64,000 bases of DNA from Vibrio cidicii (lineage in GTDB: Bacteria; Pseudomonadota; Gammaproteobacteria; Enterobacterales; Vibrionaceae). Shown piece by piece: positions 48,604-58,387 of this stretch (position 1 is its first letter; each line of letters opens with the position of its first letter). The notes under the pieces were generated by a model. That model was not told the origin of the DNA and did not search any database. It was given only the letters and a program-made list of their open reading frames with translations. A program made the translations under genes and the position numbers. Location of the stretch: positions 3,367,467-3,431,466 of the forward strand of contig NZ_CP046804.1 of NCBI RefSeq assembly GCF_009763805.1, given 5' to 3'.

Positions 48604-49323
48604 CTACATCTTGAGATAAAAGTCTTGCGTTAGGGCGACAAACTCGGCGCTGTAGCCGTTTGCCTCTCGAATGGTCAAGCTTTGCTCTTGTACCGCTGTC
48701 GCTTGCAATCTCAGCTCGAACAGTAGCCGTGAGGCGGGTTTTTGCTCACTAGGATGCACTCGGCACAGACGGCTAAGGTGCCAGCCTTGCGTTTGTGCCA
48801 GTTGGATGAAGGCAGCTCCTTCGACATCGGGTAACACAAAGCTAGCTCGCCCATCTTGGTTGAGCAGCGCTTTGGTGCGCGCAAGCAGATCCCTGTGACT
48901 TAAGCTGTCTGTGTGCCTCGCCGTGGCACGTTGCTGCATTTTGGCCTGCTCTCCGCTGTTGAAATAGGGCGGGTTGCAGATGATGGCGTCAAAACGCGTC
49001 CCCAGATTGAGGGTCAGCACATCGCCTTGCTGCACCTCCAGTCGATCTCGCCATGGGCTTTGTGCAAAGTTATCTCTGGCCGCTTCAATAGCATGCGCAT
49101 CGATATCGACCGCCGTGATGCGTAGCGTTGGAAAACGCTGTGCAGACATCAGGCTTAAAAGCCCAGTGCCTGTGCCAATGTCGAGTAAGTTGTTTGCGCA
49201 GGAAAAATCGCTCCACGCACCGAGCAACACACCGTCGGTGCTGACAGGCATCCCCGAGTGGCTGTCTGCGATCGAAAACTGTTTAAAATTGAAGCCCTTA
49301 GTTTTTAATGTGCCACTCTTCAT
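48604..49323 (-). CDS. yfiC: tRNA1(Val) (adenine(37)-N6)-methyltransferase
   Basis: Methylates A37 of tRNA-Val. 239 residues with the SAM-binding LLDIGTGTGLLSLM and the N6-adenine catalytic NPPYF in FDAIICNPPYFNSG. Its ATG at 49323 and the stop at 48604 leave about 100 bases before the srmB start; both are on the minus strand, so the helicase lies downstream of it. Confidence 0.93.
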   Translation of the reverse strand: MKSGTLKTKGFNFKQFSIADSHSGMPVSTDGVLLGAWSDFSCANNLLDIGTGTGLLSLMSAQRFPTLRITAVDIDAHAIEAARDNFAQSPWRDRLEVQQGDVLTLNLGTRFDAIICNPPYFNSGEQAKMQQRATARHTDSLSHRDLLARTKALLNQDGRASFVLPDVEGAAFIQLAQTQGWHLSRLCRVHPSEQKPASRLLFELRLQATAVQEQSLTIREANGYSAEFVALTQDFYLKM

Positions 49324-49631
49324 GTTTATGTTTTTATCTCGCTACTTTTTAGATACAAAAACCACTGTTAAATGATTGTGTGAAATTATTCTCTGGGTGT
49401 TAACGGCTTGTGGGTGAAGTTGTATAGGTTTTTTGTCTGGATTAAAAATGGATACCAGTGACATCAACTGTAATATTGTCATTTCTGTAAATTAATGTAG
49501 TGTTTTTATCGCAAAGGTTGCCAATTGATGGTGGTTTAGTCATTATGCGCGCCTTATTCGAAAGAGGGATCAGGCTTTCTGATCCACAAAAGCATACACA
49601 ACATTCATCAGAATTATTCTAAGGGTTATCT
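49324..49631. promoter_or_regulatory. Divergent promoter region yfiC / brnQ
   Basis: A 308-bp AT-rich gap. AAGGG at 49621-49625 is the brnQ ribosome site. I could not identify a confident promoter or operator. Confidence 0.35.
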
Positions 49632-50945
49632 GTGAAACAGACTTTAAAATTTTCCGATATCCTCGCAGTCGGCTTCATGCTGTTTGCGTTTTTCCTCGGT
49701 GCCGGTAACATCATTTTCCCACCGCTTGCAGGGCAACTTGCTGGTGATAATTTAATGCCAGCAATGTTTGGCTTCCTGCTGACGGCGGTTGGTCTTCCTT
49801 TGATCACCATTATTGCCATCGCGGTCGCAGGTGGAACTTGGGAACATTTAACCAAAGATCTACCCAAACAAGCTGCGATGCTGATGGCGGTGCTGATCTT
49901 CATCATTATTGGCCCTGCATTTGCTGCGCCGCGAACGGGTCTGGTTGCTTATGAAATGGCGATAAAACCGTTTTTCGCTGAAGCCGCGCAGTCGCATCTC
50001 ACTATTTTCTCTGTGCTGTTTTTCGCGGTAGCGATCTTTTTCTCTTGGTCACAAGGTAAATTGATCGACGTGATCGGCAAAGTGCTGACGCCAGCGCTGT
50101 TTGTGGGTTTGATTGTTCTAGCGGTTGCGGTGTTTGTCGACCCACAAGGTACGTTTATTGCGGCGCAGGGCGAATACCTCACTCAGCCGCTGACCAAAGG
50201 TTTCCTAGAAGGTTACAACACCATGGATACGTTTGGTTCGCTGATGTTCGGCATGCTGATCGTTGATGCGCTGCGCAATCGTGGCATCACTGAGCGTTCG
50301 GCAACCACGCGTTATTTGATCCTCGCCGGCGTGATTGCGGCGGCAGGACTGGCGTTTGTCTACGTTTCACTTTTCTATCTCGGTGCAACCAGCGCGACTG
50401 TGGCTGCGGGTGCTGACAACGGTGGCGTCGTTCTGAGCCTTTACGTTCAAGCTCTGTTTGGTCCTTATGGTCAAATCGTATTGTCGGTCATCGTGTTGCT
50501 GGCGTGTCTGACCACAGCGATTGGTCTTATCTCAGCCTGTTCTGATTACTTTAGCTCTCTAACTCCGCTTTCGTACAAAGCGTGGGTGGTAATTAACGGT
50601 GTCGCTTGTGCGGTCGTGGCGAACGTCGGTTTGGCGCAGCTGATTTCTCTGTCTGTACCCGTGTTGTTTGCTCTTTACCCAGTGGCGATTGCTTTGGTTG
50701 CACTGACGTTTGTGCGCAAAAAACTGCCGAACCCACGTGTTGCCTACCGCGTAGTGATCTTAGTTTCACTGCTGTTTGCTTTGATTGACGCGGCAAAAGT
50801 CGCTGGTGTGGATGTGTCTGCGTTTAAAGTGCTGCCACTGTTTGAAGTGGGCATGGGCTGGTTGCTACCAACCGCTGCGGCGATTATCTGCATGTTCTTT
50901 GTTAGCCGCTCAGTGGCGCAAGAATTGACGCAGCAAAACGCATAA
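49632..50945 (+). CDS. brnQ: Branched-chain amino acid:sodium symporter BrnQ
   Basis: LIVCS-family carrier that imports leucine, isoleucine and valine. 437 residues, about twelve membrane helices; family signature FMLFAFFLGAGNIIFPPLAGQ near the N-terminus. The start is GTG at 49632 with AAGGG six bases upstream. Confidence 0.95.
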   Translation: MKQTLKFSDILAVGFMLFAFFLGAGNIIFPPLAGQLAGDNLMPAMFGFLLTAVGLPLITIIAIAVAGGTWEHLTKDLPKQAAMLMAVLIFIIIGPAFAAPRTGLVAYEMAIKPFFAEAAQSHLTIFSVLFFAVAIFFSWSQGKLIDVIGKVLTPALFVGLIVLAVAVFVDPQGTFIAAQGEYLTQPLTKGFLEGYNTMDTFGSLMFGMLIVDALRNRGITERSATTRYLILAGVIAAAGLAFVYVSLFYLGATSATVAAGADNGGVVLSLYVQALFGPYGQIVLSVIVLLACLTTAIGLISACSDYFSSLTPLSYKAWVVINGVACAVVANVGLAQLISLSVPVLFALYPVAIALVALTFVRKKLPNPRVAYRVVILVSLLFALIDAAKVAGVDVSAFKVLPLFEVGMGWLLPTAAAIICMFFVSRSVAQELTQQNA

Positions 50946-50972
50946 CAGACGCAACACTTAAGCAACGAAAAC

Positions 50973-51005
50973 AAAAAGCCCGGCGCTCATCCTGCCGGGC
51001 TTTTT
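50973..51005 (+). terminator. Terminator after brnQ
   Basis: 12-bp stem AAAAAGCCCGGC/GCCGGGCTTTTT with a 9-base loop. Confidence 0.9.
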
Positions 51006-51063
51006 CATTCTCAATATCTTTCTCAATTTTCTTTTTGAACGCTGAGTCGCACGTATGACCGGC

Positions 51064-51591
51064 TTAAAGCTTGTCGTGGTACTCGACCAACACCTGCTCA
51101 ACCCAAGTGGCGATGCGCTCATCGCTCAGTTCATATTGTGAGTCTTCATCTAGCGCTAAGCCGACAAAGTGCGTACCGTCTGCGGTCAACGCTTTTGAAG
51201 CGTCGAATTGATAGCCCTGATTTGGCCAGTAGCCGATAAACTCAGCGCCAGCGATTTTTAGTTCATCGTGCAGCAGCCCCATGGCATCGAGGAACCACTC
51301 GCCGTAACCTTCTTGATCGCCAAGACCGAATAGGGCGACCGTTTTGCCTTGTACTGGTGAGCTAGACACTTGCTGCCAGATGGCCGACCAATCTTCCTGA
51401 ATCTCACCAAAATCCCAGGTGGAGATGCCCAATAGCAGCAGATCATACTCTGCCATCAGGGAAAGAGGTGACTCTTTAACGTTGTGAACATCCACTAACT
51501 CTTCGCCAATCAAGGCGCGAATTTTCTCCGCTGCCATTTCGGTGTAGCAGGTGGTTGAGCCGTAAAACAATCCGATTTTCATGTTTGTCAT
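51064..51591 (-). CDS. fldB: Flavodoxin FldB
   Basis: FMN electron carrier, 175 residues. FMN phosphate loop [11 protein letters not shown], then [11 protein letters not shown] and [17 protein letters not shown], which match FldB rather than FldA. The ATG at 51591 ([12 protein letters not shown]) resembles the E. coli start; a GTG directly before it is also open. Divergent from xerD, as in E. coli. Confidence 0.93.
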   Translation of the reverse strand: MTNMKIGLFYGSTTCYTEMAAEKIRALIGEELVDVHNVKESPLSLMAEYDLLLLGISTWDFGEIQEDWSAIWQQVSSSPVQGKTVALFGLGDQEGYGEWFLDAMGLLHDELKIAGAEFIGYWPNQGYQFDASKALTADGTHFVGLALDEDSQYELSDERIATWVEQVLVEYHDKL

Positions 51592-51739
51592 CACTGCGAT
51601 TGGTTAGAACACCGGATTCTACCCATATTTTGCTGAGGATTGCAGCGAATATCGCGCGCACAAGGATTTTTTATAGCATTAATAACCTGCCTGACATACT
51701 CTCAGGCCATTAAGTTCTAAATAGGATAAGGAAACAAGC

Positions 51740-52657
51740 ATGCAGCAGTCTGCATCAATCAATATGCAGGACTTTGGCTTGGTGGAGCAGTTTCTCGATG
51801 CGATGTGGATGGAGCGCGGGTTGGCGGATAACACCCTTGCTTCTTACCGCAACGATCTGATGAAGTTGCTGCAATGGATGGAAACAAGCCATTACCGACT
51901 TGATTTCATTAGCTTATCTGGATTGCAAGAGTATCAAGCCTATTTAGCTGATCTCGATTATAAACAAACCTCGCGCGCCAGAATGTTGTCGGCGATTCGC
52001 CGCCTGTTTCAGTATCTGCACCGGGAGAAAATTCGCGCCGACGATCCGAGTGCGTTGCTGATCAGCCCCAAACTGCCGCAGCGTCTGCCCAAAGACATCA
52101 GCGAAGCGCAAGTGGATGCGCTGCTGGATGCGCCCGATGTGAATGATCCGCTGGAACTGCGTGACAAAGCGATGCTAGAGCTTTTGTATGCCACTGGTCT
52201 GCGGGTGACGGAACTGGTCAGCCTGACGATGGAAAACGTCAGTTTGCGCCAAGGGGTAGTGCGCGTCACGGGTAAAGGGGGCAAAGAGCGTTTGGTGCCG
52301 ATGGGGGAAAACGCCATCGACTGGCTGGAAACCTTTATTAAACAAGGTCGTCCGGTGTTGCTCGGTGAGACGACCTCGGACGTGGTGTTTCCCAGTCAAA
52401 GGGCCAGACAGATGACGCGTCAGACCTTCTGGCACCGAATCAAACATTACGCGGTGATCGCAGGCATCGATACCGATCATCTCTCGCCGCACGTACTGCG
52501 CCACGCTTTTGCGACGCATTTATTGAACTATGGTGCGGATCTGCGGGTCGTACAGATGCTGCTTGGTCATAGTGACTTATCGACCACGCAAATTTATACT
52601 CACGTAGCAACTGAACGATTGAAACAGATTCACAGCGAACACCATCCGCGCGCTTAG
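51740..52657 (+). CDS. xerD: Site-specific tyrosine recombinase XerD
   Basis: Resolves chromosome dimers at dif together with XerC and FtsK. 305 residues; N-terminal SAM-like core-binding domain (10-100) and a catalytic domain with Arg155, Lys179, His251, Arg254, His277 and nucleophile Tyr286 in TTQIYTHV. All catalytic residues are present. It heads xerD-dsbC-recJ-prfB-lysS. Confidence 0.98.
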   Translation: MQQSASINMQDFGLVEQFLDAMWMERGLADNTLASYRNDLMKLLQWMETSHYRLDFISLSGLQEYQAYLADLDYKQTSRARMLSAIRRLFQYLHREKIRADDPSALLISPKLPQRLPKDISEAQVDALLDAPDVNDPLELRDKAMLELLYATGLRVTELVSLTMENVSLRQGVVRVTGKGGKERLVPMGENAIDWLETFIKQGRPVLLGETTSDVVFPSQRARQMTRQTFWHRIKHYAVIAGIDTDHLSPHVLRHAFATHLLNYGADLRVVQMLLGHSDLSTTQIYTHVATERLKQIHSEHHPRA

Positions 52658-52682
52658 CGGATGCCAAAATAAGGTGATTTTA

Positions 52683-53474
52683 ATGAGCGTATTACGCCGA
52701 CTAACTCTTTTGACTCTTCCGCTTTTTGTCACGGCGTGTGGCGCTGAAGAGAGCCATGCAACTACGCCAGCGACCGAAGTCGTTGCCAGTGCTAATGTTG
52801 CGAGTACCAACATAGATAGCGCCGCGTTAAAAGCCCGTTTTAGCAAACTTGGCCTGAATATTACCGATATTCAACCGTCGGATGTGGCTGGCTTGGTTGA
52901 GATCCAAACCAACAGCGGCGTGCTGTTTGCGTCAAACGATGGCAAGCATTTTATTGCAGGTACTCTGTATGCACTTGACGACAACGGCCAATACCGTGAC
53001 GTAATTGCTGAGCGCCAAGCACCGCTCAATGCAGAAAAAATCGCCAAGTTTGGCGATAGCGTGATTGAATACAAAGCCGCCAATGAGAAATACGTCGTAA
53101 CGGTGTTTACCGATATTACGTGTGGCTACTGTGTGCGCTTGCACAGCCAGATGAAAGAGTACAACGACCTTGGCATTACCGTGCGTTACATGGCTTTTCC
53201 GCGTCAAGGTGGTGTGAGTCCGGTGGCCGATCAAATGGCGGGCATTTGGTGTGCAGCCGATCCGCAAGCGGCGATGCATGACGCGAAAGTGAACCGTAAA
53301 TTTGCCCCAGCCGAAAATGATTTGGCGCAATGTAAAAAGACCATTGCCGCTCACTATCAGCTAGGTCAAGAGCTCGGTATCAATGGTACGCCAGCGATTT
53401 TCCTTGCCAGCGGCGAAATGATTGCCGGCTACTTGCCACCGGAAAAGCTTTTACAACGACTACAACAGCAATAA
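52683..53474 (+). CDS. dsbC: Thiol:disulfide isomerase DsbC
   Basis: Periplasmic disulfide isomerase; dimerisation domain (about 45-110) and thioredoxin domain with active site DITCGYCVRLHS. 263 residues from ATG 52683, whose AAGGTG ribosome site includes the in-frame GTG (52674) that would otherwise be a start. The signal sequence ends LFVTACGAEE, which fits a lipobox (VTAC), so the protein may be lipid-anchored rather than soluble as in E. coli. A second Cys pair lies near WCAADPQ and LAQCKK. Confidence 0.94.
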   Translation: MSVLRRLTLLTLPLFVTACGAEESHATTPATEVVASANVASTNIDSAALKARFSKLGLNITDIQPSDVAGLVEIQTNSGVLFASNDGKHFIAGTLYALDDNGQYRDVIAERQAPLNAEKIAKFGDSVIEYKAANEKYVVTVFTDITCGYCVRLHSQMKEYNDLGITVRYMAFPRQGGVSPVADQMAGIWCAADPQAAMHDAKVNRKFAPAENDLAQCKKTIAAHYQLGQELGINGTPAIFLASGEMIAGYLPPEKLLQRLQQQ

Positions 53475-53531
53475 ACCCACCCACATCCAAGGAGCAGAGC
53501 CAGGCGCTACGCGTTTGGCTCTATTCAACGC

Positions 53532-55272
53532 ATGATAGAAATACAACGTCGACCTGAACCCGACCTCTCTCTGTTGCCCGAGAGCCTCCCAGAAACTGCT
53601 TAAGAGCATTTATATCAACCGTGGCGTGACGGATATTGCTCAGTTGGACAATGCCGCAAAAGGTCTCCATTCCTATCAAAAGCTGCATGGCATTGACCTC
53701 GCGGTCACACTGCTGTTTCAAGCCATTCAAGAGCAAAAACGCATCATCGTGGTTGGCGATTTTGATGCTGATGGCGCGACCAGCTCTGCCCTGTCTGTTT
53801 TGGCGCTGCGCATGCTCGGCAGCCGCAATGTCGATTATCTGGTGCCAAATCGTTTTGAAGATGGCTATGGCCTGAGTCCTGAAGTGGTGGATCAAGCGCT
53901 CGAACTGGGCGCAGAAATGATCATGACGGTCGACAACGGCGTTTCTTCCATTGAAGGGGTGAGGTATGCCAAGCAAAATGGCTTGCAAGTACTGGTGACC
54001 GACCACCACTTGCCGGGCGCGCACTTGCCGGAGGTGGATGCCATGGTGAACCCGAATCTGCAAAGCTGTGCCTTTCCTTCCAAAGCACTAGCCGGGGTTG
54101 GCGTCGCCTTTTACCTGATGATGGCGCTGTGCGTACACATGCGAAAAGCGGGCTGGTTTGCCCAGCAAGGCATGGCCGAGCCCAAGTTGATGGAACTGGT
54201 CGATTTGGTGGCGCTTGGCACTGTGGCGGATGTGGTGCCTCTGGATGAAAATAACCGTATTTTAGTTCATCAAGGTTTGCAACGCATTCGCGCTGGTAAA
54301 GCACGCCCGGGGATTCAAGCGCTGATCGAAGTGGCTAAGCGCGATGCGCGTCGTCTGGTGGCCGCCGATTTTGGCTTCGCACTTGGGCCGCGCATCAATG
54401 CCGCGGGGCGTCTTGATGATATGTCTTTCGGTGTTGAGCTGCTGCTGAGTAACAATATCCACGCCGCAAGGCGTATGGCCAACGAGCTGGATGCGCTCAA
54501 CCAAACGCGCAAAGAAATTGAAGAAGGGATGAAGCAAGAAGCGCTGGCTTTTTGTGAGCGTCTGCAGTTTGGAGAGAACACCGAACTGCCTTATGGATTG
54601 GCTCTGTTCCAGCGCGATTGGCATCAAGGGGTCATTGGCATTCTCGCCTCGCGCATCAAAGAAAAATACCATCGCCCGGTTATCGCGTTTGCCGATGGCG
54701 GTGATGGTTTGATCAAAGGATCCTGTCGCTCTGTTCCCGGTTTACACATGCGTGATGCATTGGATCTTATCGACACGCAAAACCCAGGTTTGATCCTCAA
54801 GTTCGGCGGGCACGCGATGGCGGCGGGGTTGACCATCAAAGAGGCCGATTTTACGCGCTTTAGCCATCTGTTTGATCAGGTTGTGAAACAAGAGCTGGAT
54901 GAAGCGGCGCTCAAGGGGATCATTCTTTCCGATGGCGAGCTCCAACCGGAGCAGTTTTCTATGCATACTGCGGAAATGCTGCGTTCGGCGGGGCCGTGGG
55001 GACAAGGCTTCCCTGAACCCGTTTTTGATGGTGAGTTCAAACTGCTGCATCAAAAACTGGTGGGTGAGAAGCACCTCAAACTGATGCTCGAACCGCTTTT
55101 TAAAGGCCACCCGACCAACATCATGGTGGATGGTATCGCTTTTAACGTCGATCTGCGCCGCTGGCCTGATGCGTCGGTGAAAACCGTGCGTTTGGCCTAT
55201 AAACTCGACATCAACGAGTTCCGCGGCAATCAATCATTGCAATTGATGGTGGACCATCTCGAAGCCAGATAA
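53532..55272 (+). CDS. recJ: Single-strand exonuclease RecJ (frame broken once)
   Basis: 5'-3' ssDNA exonuclease of RecF-pathway recombination and mismatch repair. The ATG at 53532 reads MIEIQRRPEPDLSLLPESLPE and then stops; removing one A of the AAA at 53593-53595 gives PELLKSIYINRGVTDIAQLD and a 579-residue protein (E. coli 577). DHH-family motifs are intact: VVGDFDADGATSS, TVDNGV, TDHHLPG and the DHHA1 GGHAMAAGLT. Another GAAC inside the gene (53556-53559) is unaffected. Confidence 0.94.
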
Positions 55273-55411
55273 ATGTCCATCCGAAGCCCCGAGTCGTGGG
55301 CTTCGGATGCTTTGGCTGACGAGTCAACATCGGCCAAATTTTTCCTGTATCTCTGTCACATTTTTCAGTAGAATTCTGCGGTTAAATTCTACTCTAAAAT
55401 GTTGAGCCAAC

Positions 55412-56511
55412 ATGTTTGAAATCAATCCTATTAAAAACCGTCTTCAGGACGTGTCTGCGCGCACGAATGTCCTGAGGGGGTATCTTTGACTACGACGCCA
55501 AGAAAGAGCGTCTTGAAGAAGTCAACGCAGAACTAGAACAACCTGACGTTTGGAACGAGCCAGAACGTGCTCAAGCGCTTGGCCGTGAACGCGCTTCATT
55601 GGAAGCGGTAGTGGATACCATCGACCAGCTTGATCAAGGCGTTGACGATGTTGAAGGTTTGCTTGAACTCGCCATCGAGGCAGAAGATCAAGAAACGTTT
55701 GACGAAATTGACCCAGAGCTGGAAGCGTTAGAAGAGAAACTGGCAGGTCTTGAGTTTCCGCCGTATGTTCTCTGGCGCGCACGATTCGTCCGATTGTTAC
55801 ATCGACTTGCAAGCCGGTTCTGGCGGCACAGAAGCGCAAGATTGGACCAGCATGATGCTGCGTATGTACCTGCGCTGGGCCGAAGCGAAAGGCTTTAAAA
55901 CCGAAGTGATTGAAGTCTCGGAAGGCGACGTGGCGGGTCTGAAATCGGTCACCGTACGCATTGTCGGCGATTACGCTTATGGCTGGCTGCGTACCGAAAC
56001 GGGCGTACACCGTTTAGTACGTAAATCGCCTTTTGACTCGGGCGGTCGTCGTCACACTTCATTTGCTTCTGCGTTCGTTTATCCTGAGGTTGACGAAAAC
56101 ATCGATATCGACATTAATCCGGCCGATCTGCGTATCGACGTATATCGTGCGTCTGGTGCAGGTGGTCAGCACGTTAACACCACCGAATCGGCGGTACGTA
56201 TTACCCACGTACCAACTAACACTGTGGTACAGTGCCAAAACGATCGTTCTCAGCACAAGAACAAAGATCAGGCGATGAAACAACTGCGTGCGAAGCTGTT
56301 CGAGCTAGAACTGCAAAAGCAAAACGCAGAGAAACAAGCGAATGAAGATGCGAAGTCCGATATCGGTTGGGGCAGCCAGATCCGTTCTTACGTACTGGAC
56401 GACTCTCGTATCAAAGATTTACGTACCGGCATTGAAAACCGCAATACCCAAGCGGTGCTTGATGGCGATCTGGACAAATTTATCGAAGCCAGCCTGAAAT
56501 CTGGCTTATAA
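55412..56511 (+). CDS. prfB: Peptide chain release factor 2 (programmed shift plus one extra break)
   Basis: RF2 ends translation at UGA and UAA. Codons 1-25 end at an in-frame TGA (55487-55489), the known +1 programmed frameshift, after which [13 protein letters not shown] continues. A second break is not programmed: removing one T of the TTT at 55755-55757 gives [23 protein letters not shown]. With both, the protein is exactly 365 residues, as in E. coli. The tripeptide discriminator SPF ([10 protein letters not shown]) and peptidyl-transferase GGQ ([14 protein letters not shown]) are present. Confidence 0.96.
55475..55490 (+). promoter_or_regulatory. prfB programmed +1 frameshift site
   Basis: AGGGGGTATCTTTGAC: an internal Shine-Dalgarno-like AGGGGG, slippery CTT and stop TGA-C, as at the E. 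coli site. Low RF2 slows termination and favours the shift, giving autoregulation. Confidence 0.97.
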
Positions 56512-56544
56512 GCTTTTCACCGACAAAACAGGATAGATCGAAAA

Positions 56545-58083
56545 ATGACTGATGCTGTTCAAAATGAAACCGTACAAGACGCTTCTACACCAGAAGAGAA
56601 TAAGCTCATTGCAGAGCGCCGCGCGAAGCTAGAGCAAATTCGCAAGAGCTGCAAAGCCAATGGCCATCCAAACGACTTCCGTCGTGACAGCCTTGCTGGC
56701 GACCTTCAGAAACAGTTCGGTGAAAAGAGCAAAGAAGAGCTGGAAGCGCTAAACCATGTGGTGGCGATCGCGGGCCGTATTATGGCGAAGCGTGGCCCAT
56801 TCTTGGTTATCCAAGAGACCACAGGCCGCATTCAAGCGTACGCAGATAAAGATGTACAAAAAGTACTGAAAGAGCAATACCAAGGTCTGGATATCGGTGA
56901 CATCATCGGTATTAAAGGTGCGTTGCACAAATCGGGTAAAGGCGATCTCTACGTCAACATGGAAGAGTACGAATTGCTCACTAAAGCATTGCGTCCTCTA
57001 CCAGAAAAATTCCACGGTCTGACTGACCAAGAACAGCGTTACCGTCAGCGTTATGTGGATCTGATTGTGAACGAAGATTCGCGCAACGCGTTCAAAATTC
57101 GCTCTAAGCTGATTTCTGCTATCCGTCGTTATATGGAGTCAAAAGACTTTATGGAAGTGGAAACGCCAATGATGCAAGTGATCCCGGGGGGCGCATCTGC
57201 GCGTCCGTTTATCACGCATCACAATGCACTGGATCAGCAAATGTTCCTGCGTATTGCACCTGAGTTGTACCTCAAGCGTTTGGTGGTCGGTGGTTTCGAA
57301 CGTGTATTCGAAATCAACCGTAACTTCCGTAATGAGGGTCTTTCTCCACGCCACAACCCAGAATTCACTATGATTGAGTTCTACATGGCGTACGCAGACT
57401 ACAACGACCTGATCGATCTGACCGAAGACATGCTACGCACGGTTGCACTGGAAGTATTGGGCCACACGTCAATGCCTTACGGTGATTTCACTGTGGAATT
57501 TGGCGGCAAGTACGCACGTATGACCATGTTGGAAGCGATCAAACACTACAACCCAGATCACGCTGACATTCAGGCGTTGACGGTAGAAGATGTGCAGGAT
57601 CGTGACAAGCTGGTGGCTATCGCTAAATCACTGAATATCTACGTGGAGAAATTCTGGACCTGTGGTCAGCTTCTGGAAGAGATTTTCGGTGAAACCGCCG
57701 AACCAAAACTGATCCAGCCAACCTTCATCACTGGCTACCCGGCAGACATCTCTCCGCTGGCACGCCGTAGCGATGACAACCCGTTCTTCACTGACCGCTT
57801 TGAATTCTTCATCGGTGGCCGTGAAGTGGCGAACGGTTTCTCTGAACTCAATGATGCGGAAGATCAGGATCAGCGCTTTAAAGCTCAGGTTGATGCGAAA
57901 GATGCCGGTGACGACGAAGCGATGTTCTATGACGCGGACTACATCACTGCGCTTGAGCACGGCCTACCGCCAACAGCAGGGCAAGGCATTGGTATCGACC
58001 GTCTGGCGATGCTTTTGACCAACACGCACACCATTCGTGATGTGATTCTGTTCCCTGCGATGCGCCCGCAGTCGCAAGCATAA
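56545..58083 (+). CDS. lysS: Lysyl-tRNA synthetase (class II)
   Basis: Charges tRNA-Lys. 512 residues: N-terminal OB-fold anticodon domain (about 65-150) and a class II core with motif 2 [20 protein letters not shown] and motif 3 [13 protein letters not shown]. The gap to prfB is 33 bases, so they are probably cotranscribed as in E. coli. Confidence 0.98.
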   Translation: MTDAVQNETVQDASTPEENKLIAERRAKLEQIRKSCKANGHPNDFRRDSLAGDLQKQFGEKSKEELEALNHVVAIAGRIMAKRGPFLVIQETTGRIQAYADKDVQKVLKEQYQGLDIGDIIGIKGALHKSGKGDLYVNMEEYELLTKALRPLPEKFHGLTDQEQRYRQRYVDLIVNEDSRNAFKIRSKLISAIRRYMESKDFMEVETPMMQVIPGGASARPFITHHNALDQQMFLRIAPELYLKRLVVGGFERVFEINRNFRNEGLSPRHNPEFTMIEFYMAYADYNDLIDLTEDMLRTVALEVLGHTSMPYGDFTVEFGGKYARMTMLEAIKHYNPDHADIQALTVEDVQDRDKLVAIAKSLNIYVEKFWTCGQLLEEIFGETAEPKLIQPTFITGYPADISPLARRSDDNPFFTDRFEFFIGGREVANGFSELNDAEDQDQRFKAQVDAKDAGDDEAMFYDADYITALEHGLPPTAGQGIGIDRLAMLLTNTHTIRDVILFPAMRPQSQA

Positions 58084-58101
58084 TCAACACACAAAAATAG
58101 C

Positions 58102-58128
58102 AAAAACCACCTTAGGGTGGTTTTTTTT
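58102..58128 (+). terminator. Terminator after lysS
   Basis: 10-bp stem AAAAACCACC/GGTGGTTTTT with a TTAG loop and more Ts. Confidence 0.93.
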
Positions 58129-58387
58129 ATCTATGCTAAAACCAAGATGATACGCATCACACATTTGAGACAAAGCCTTTTGCTTAACTCGAAATGTGTA
58201 AAGAAATTGTTTGCTATCTTATTGGTATTCCTTCTATTTTTTTAATGAAAATGCCAGTTTGCTTCCAAAGCTAAGTAGTGAGCGTATCAATTGTCGGTGG
58301 TCTTATTTATAAGACAGACTTGAATGTCATTACTCTTGATAATGTATGCAAAGAAAGAGCGTAGTAAGAAGAATATAAGGGTGTTCT

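Noticed and set aside
41420..55272. Selective loss of repair genes (nfo, ung, recJ) as a mutator state
   Set aside because: The breaks hit unrelated genes too (carB, gltB, prfB) and share one motif, so selection on repair genes is not needed.
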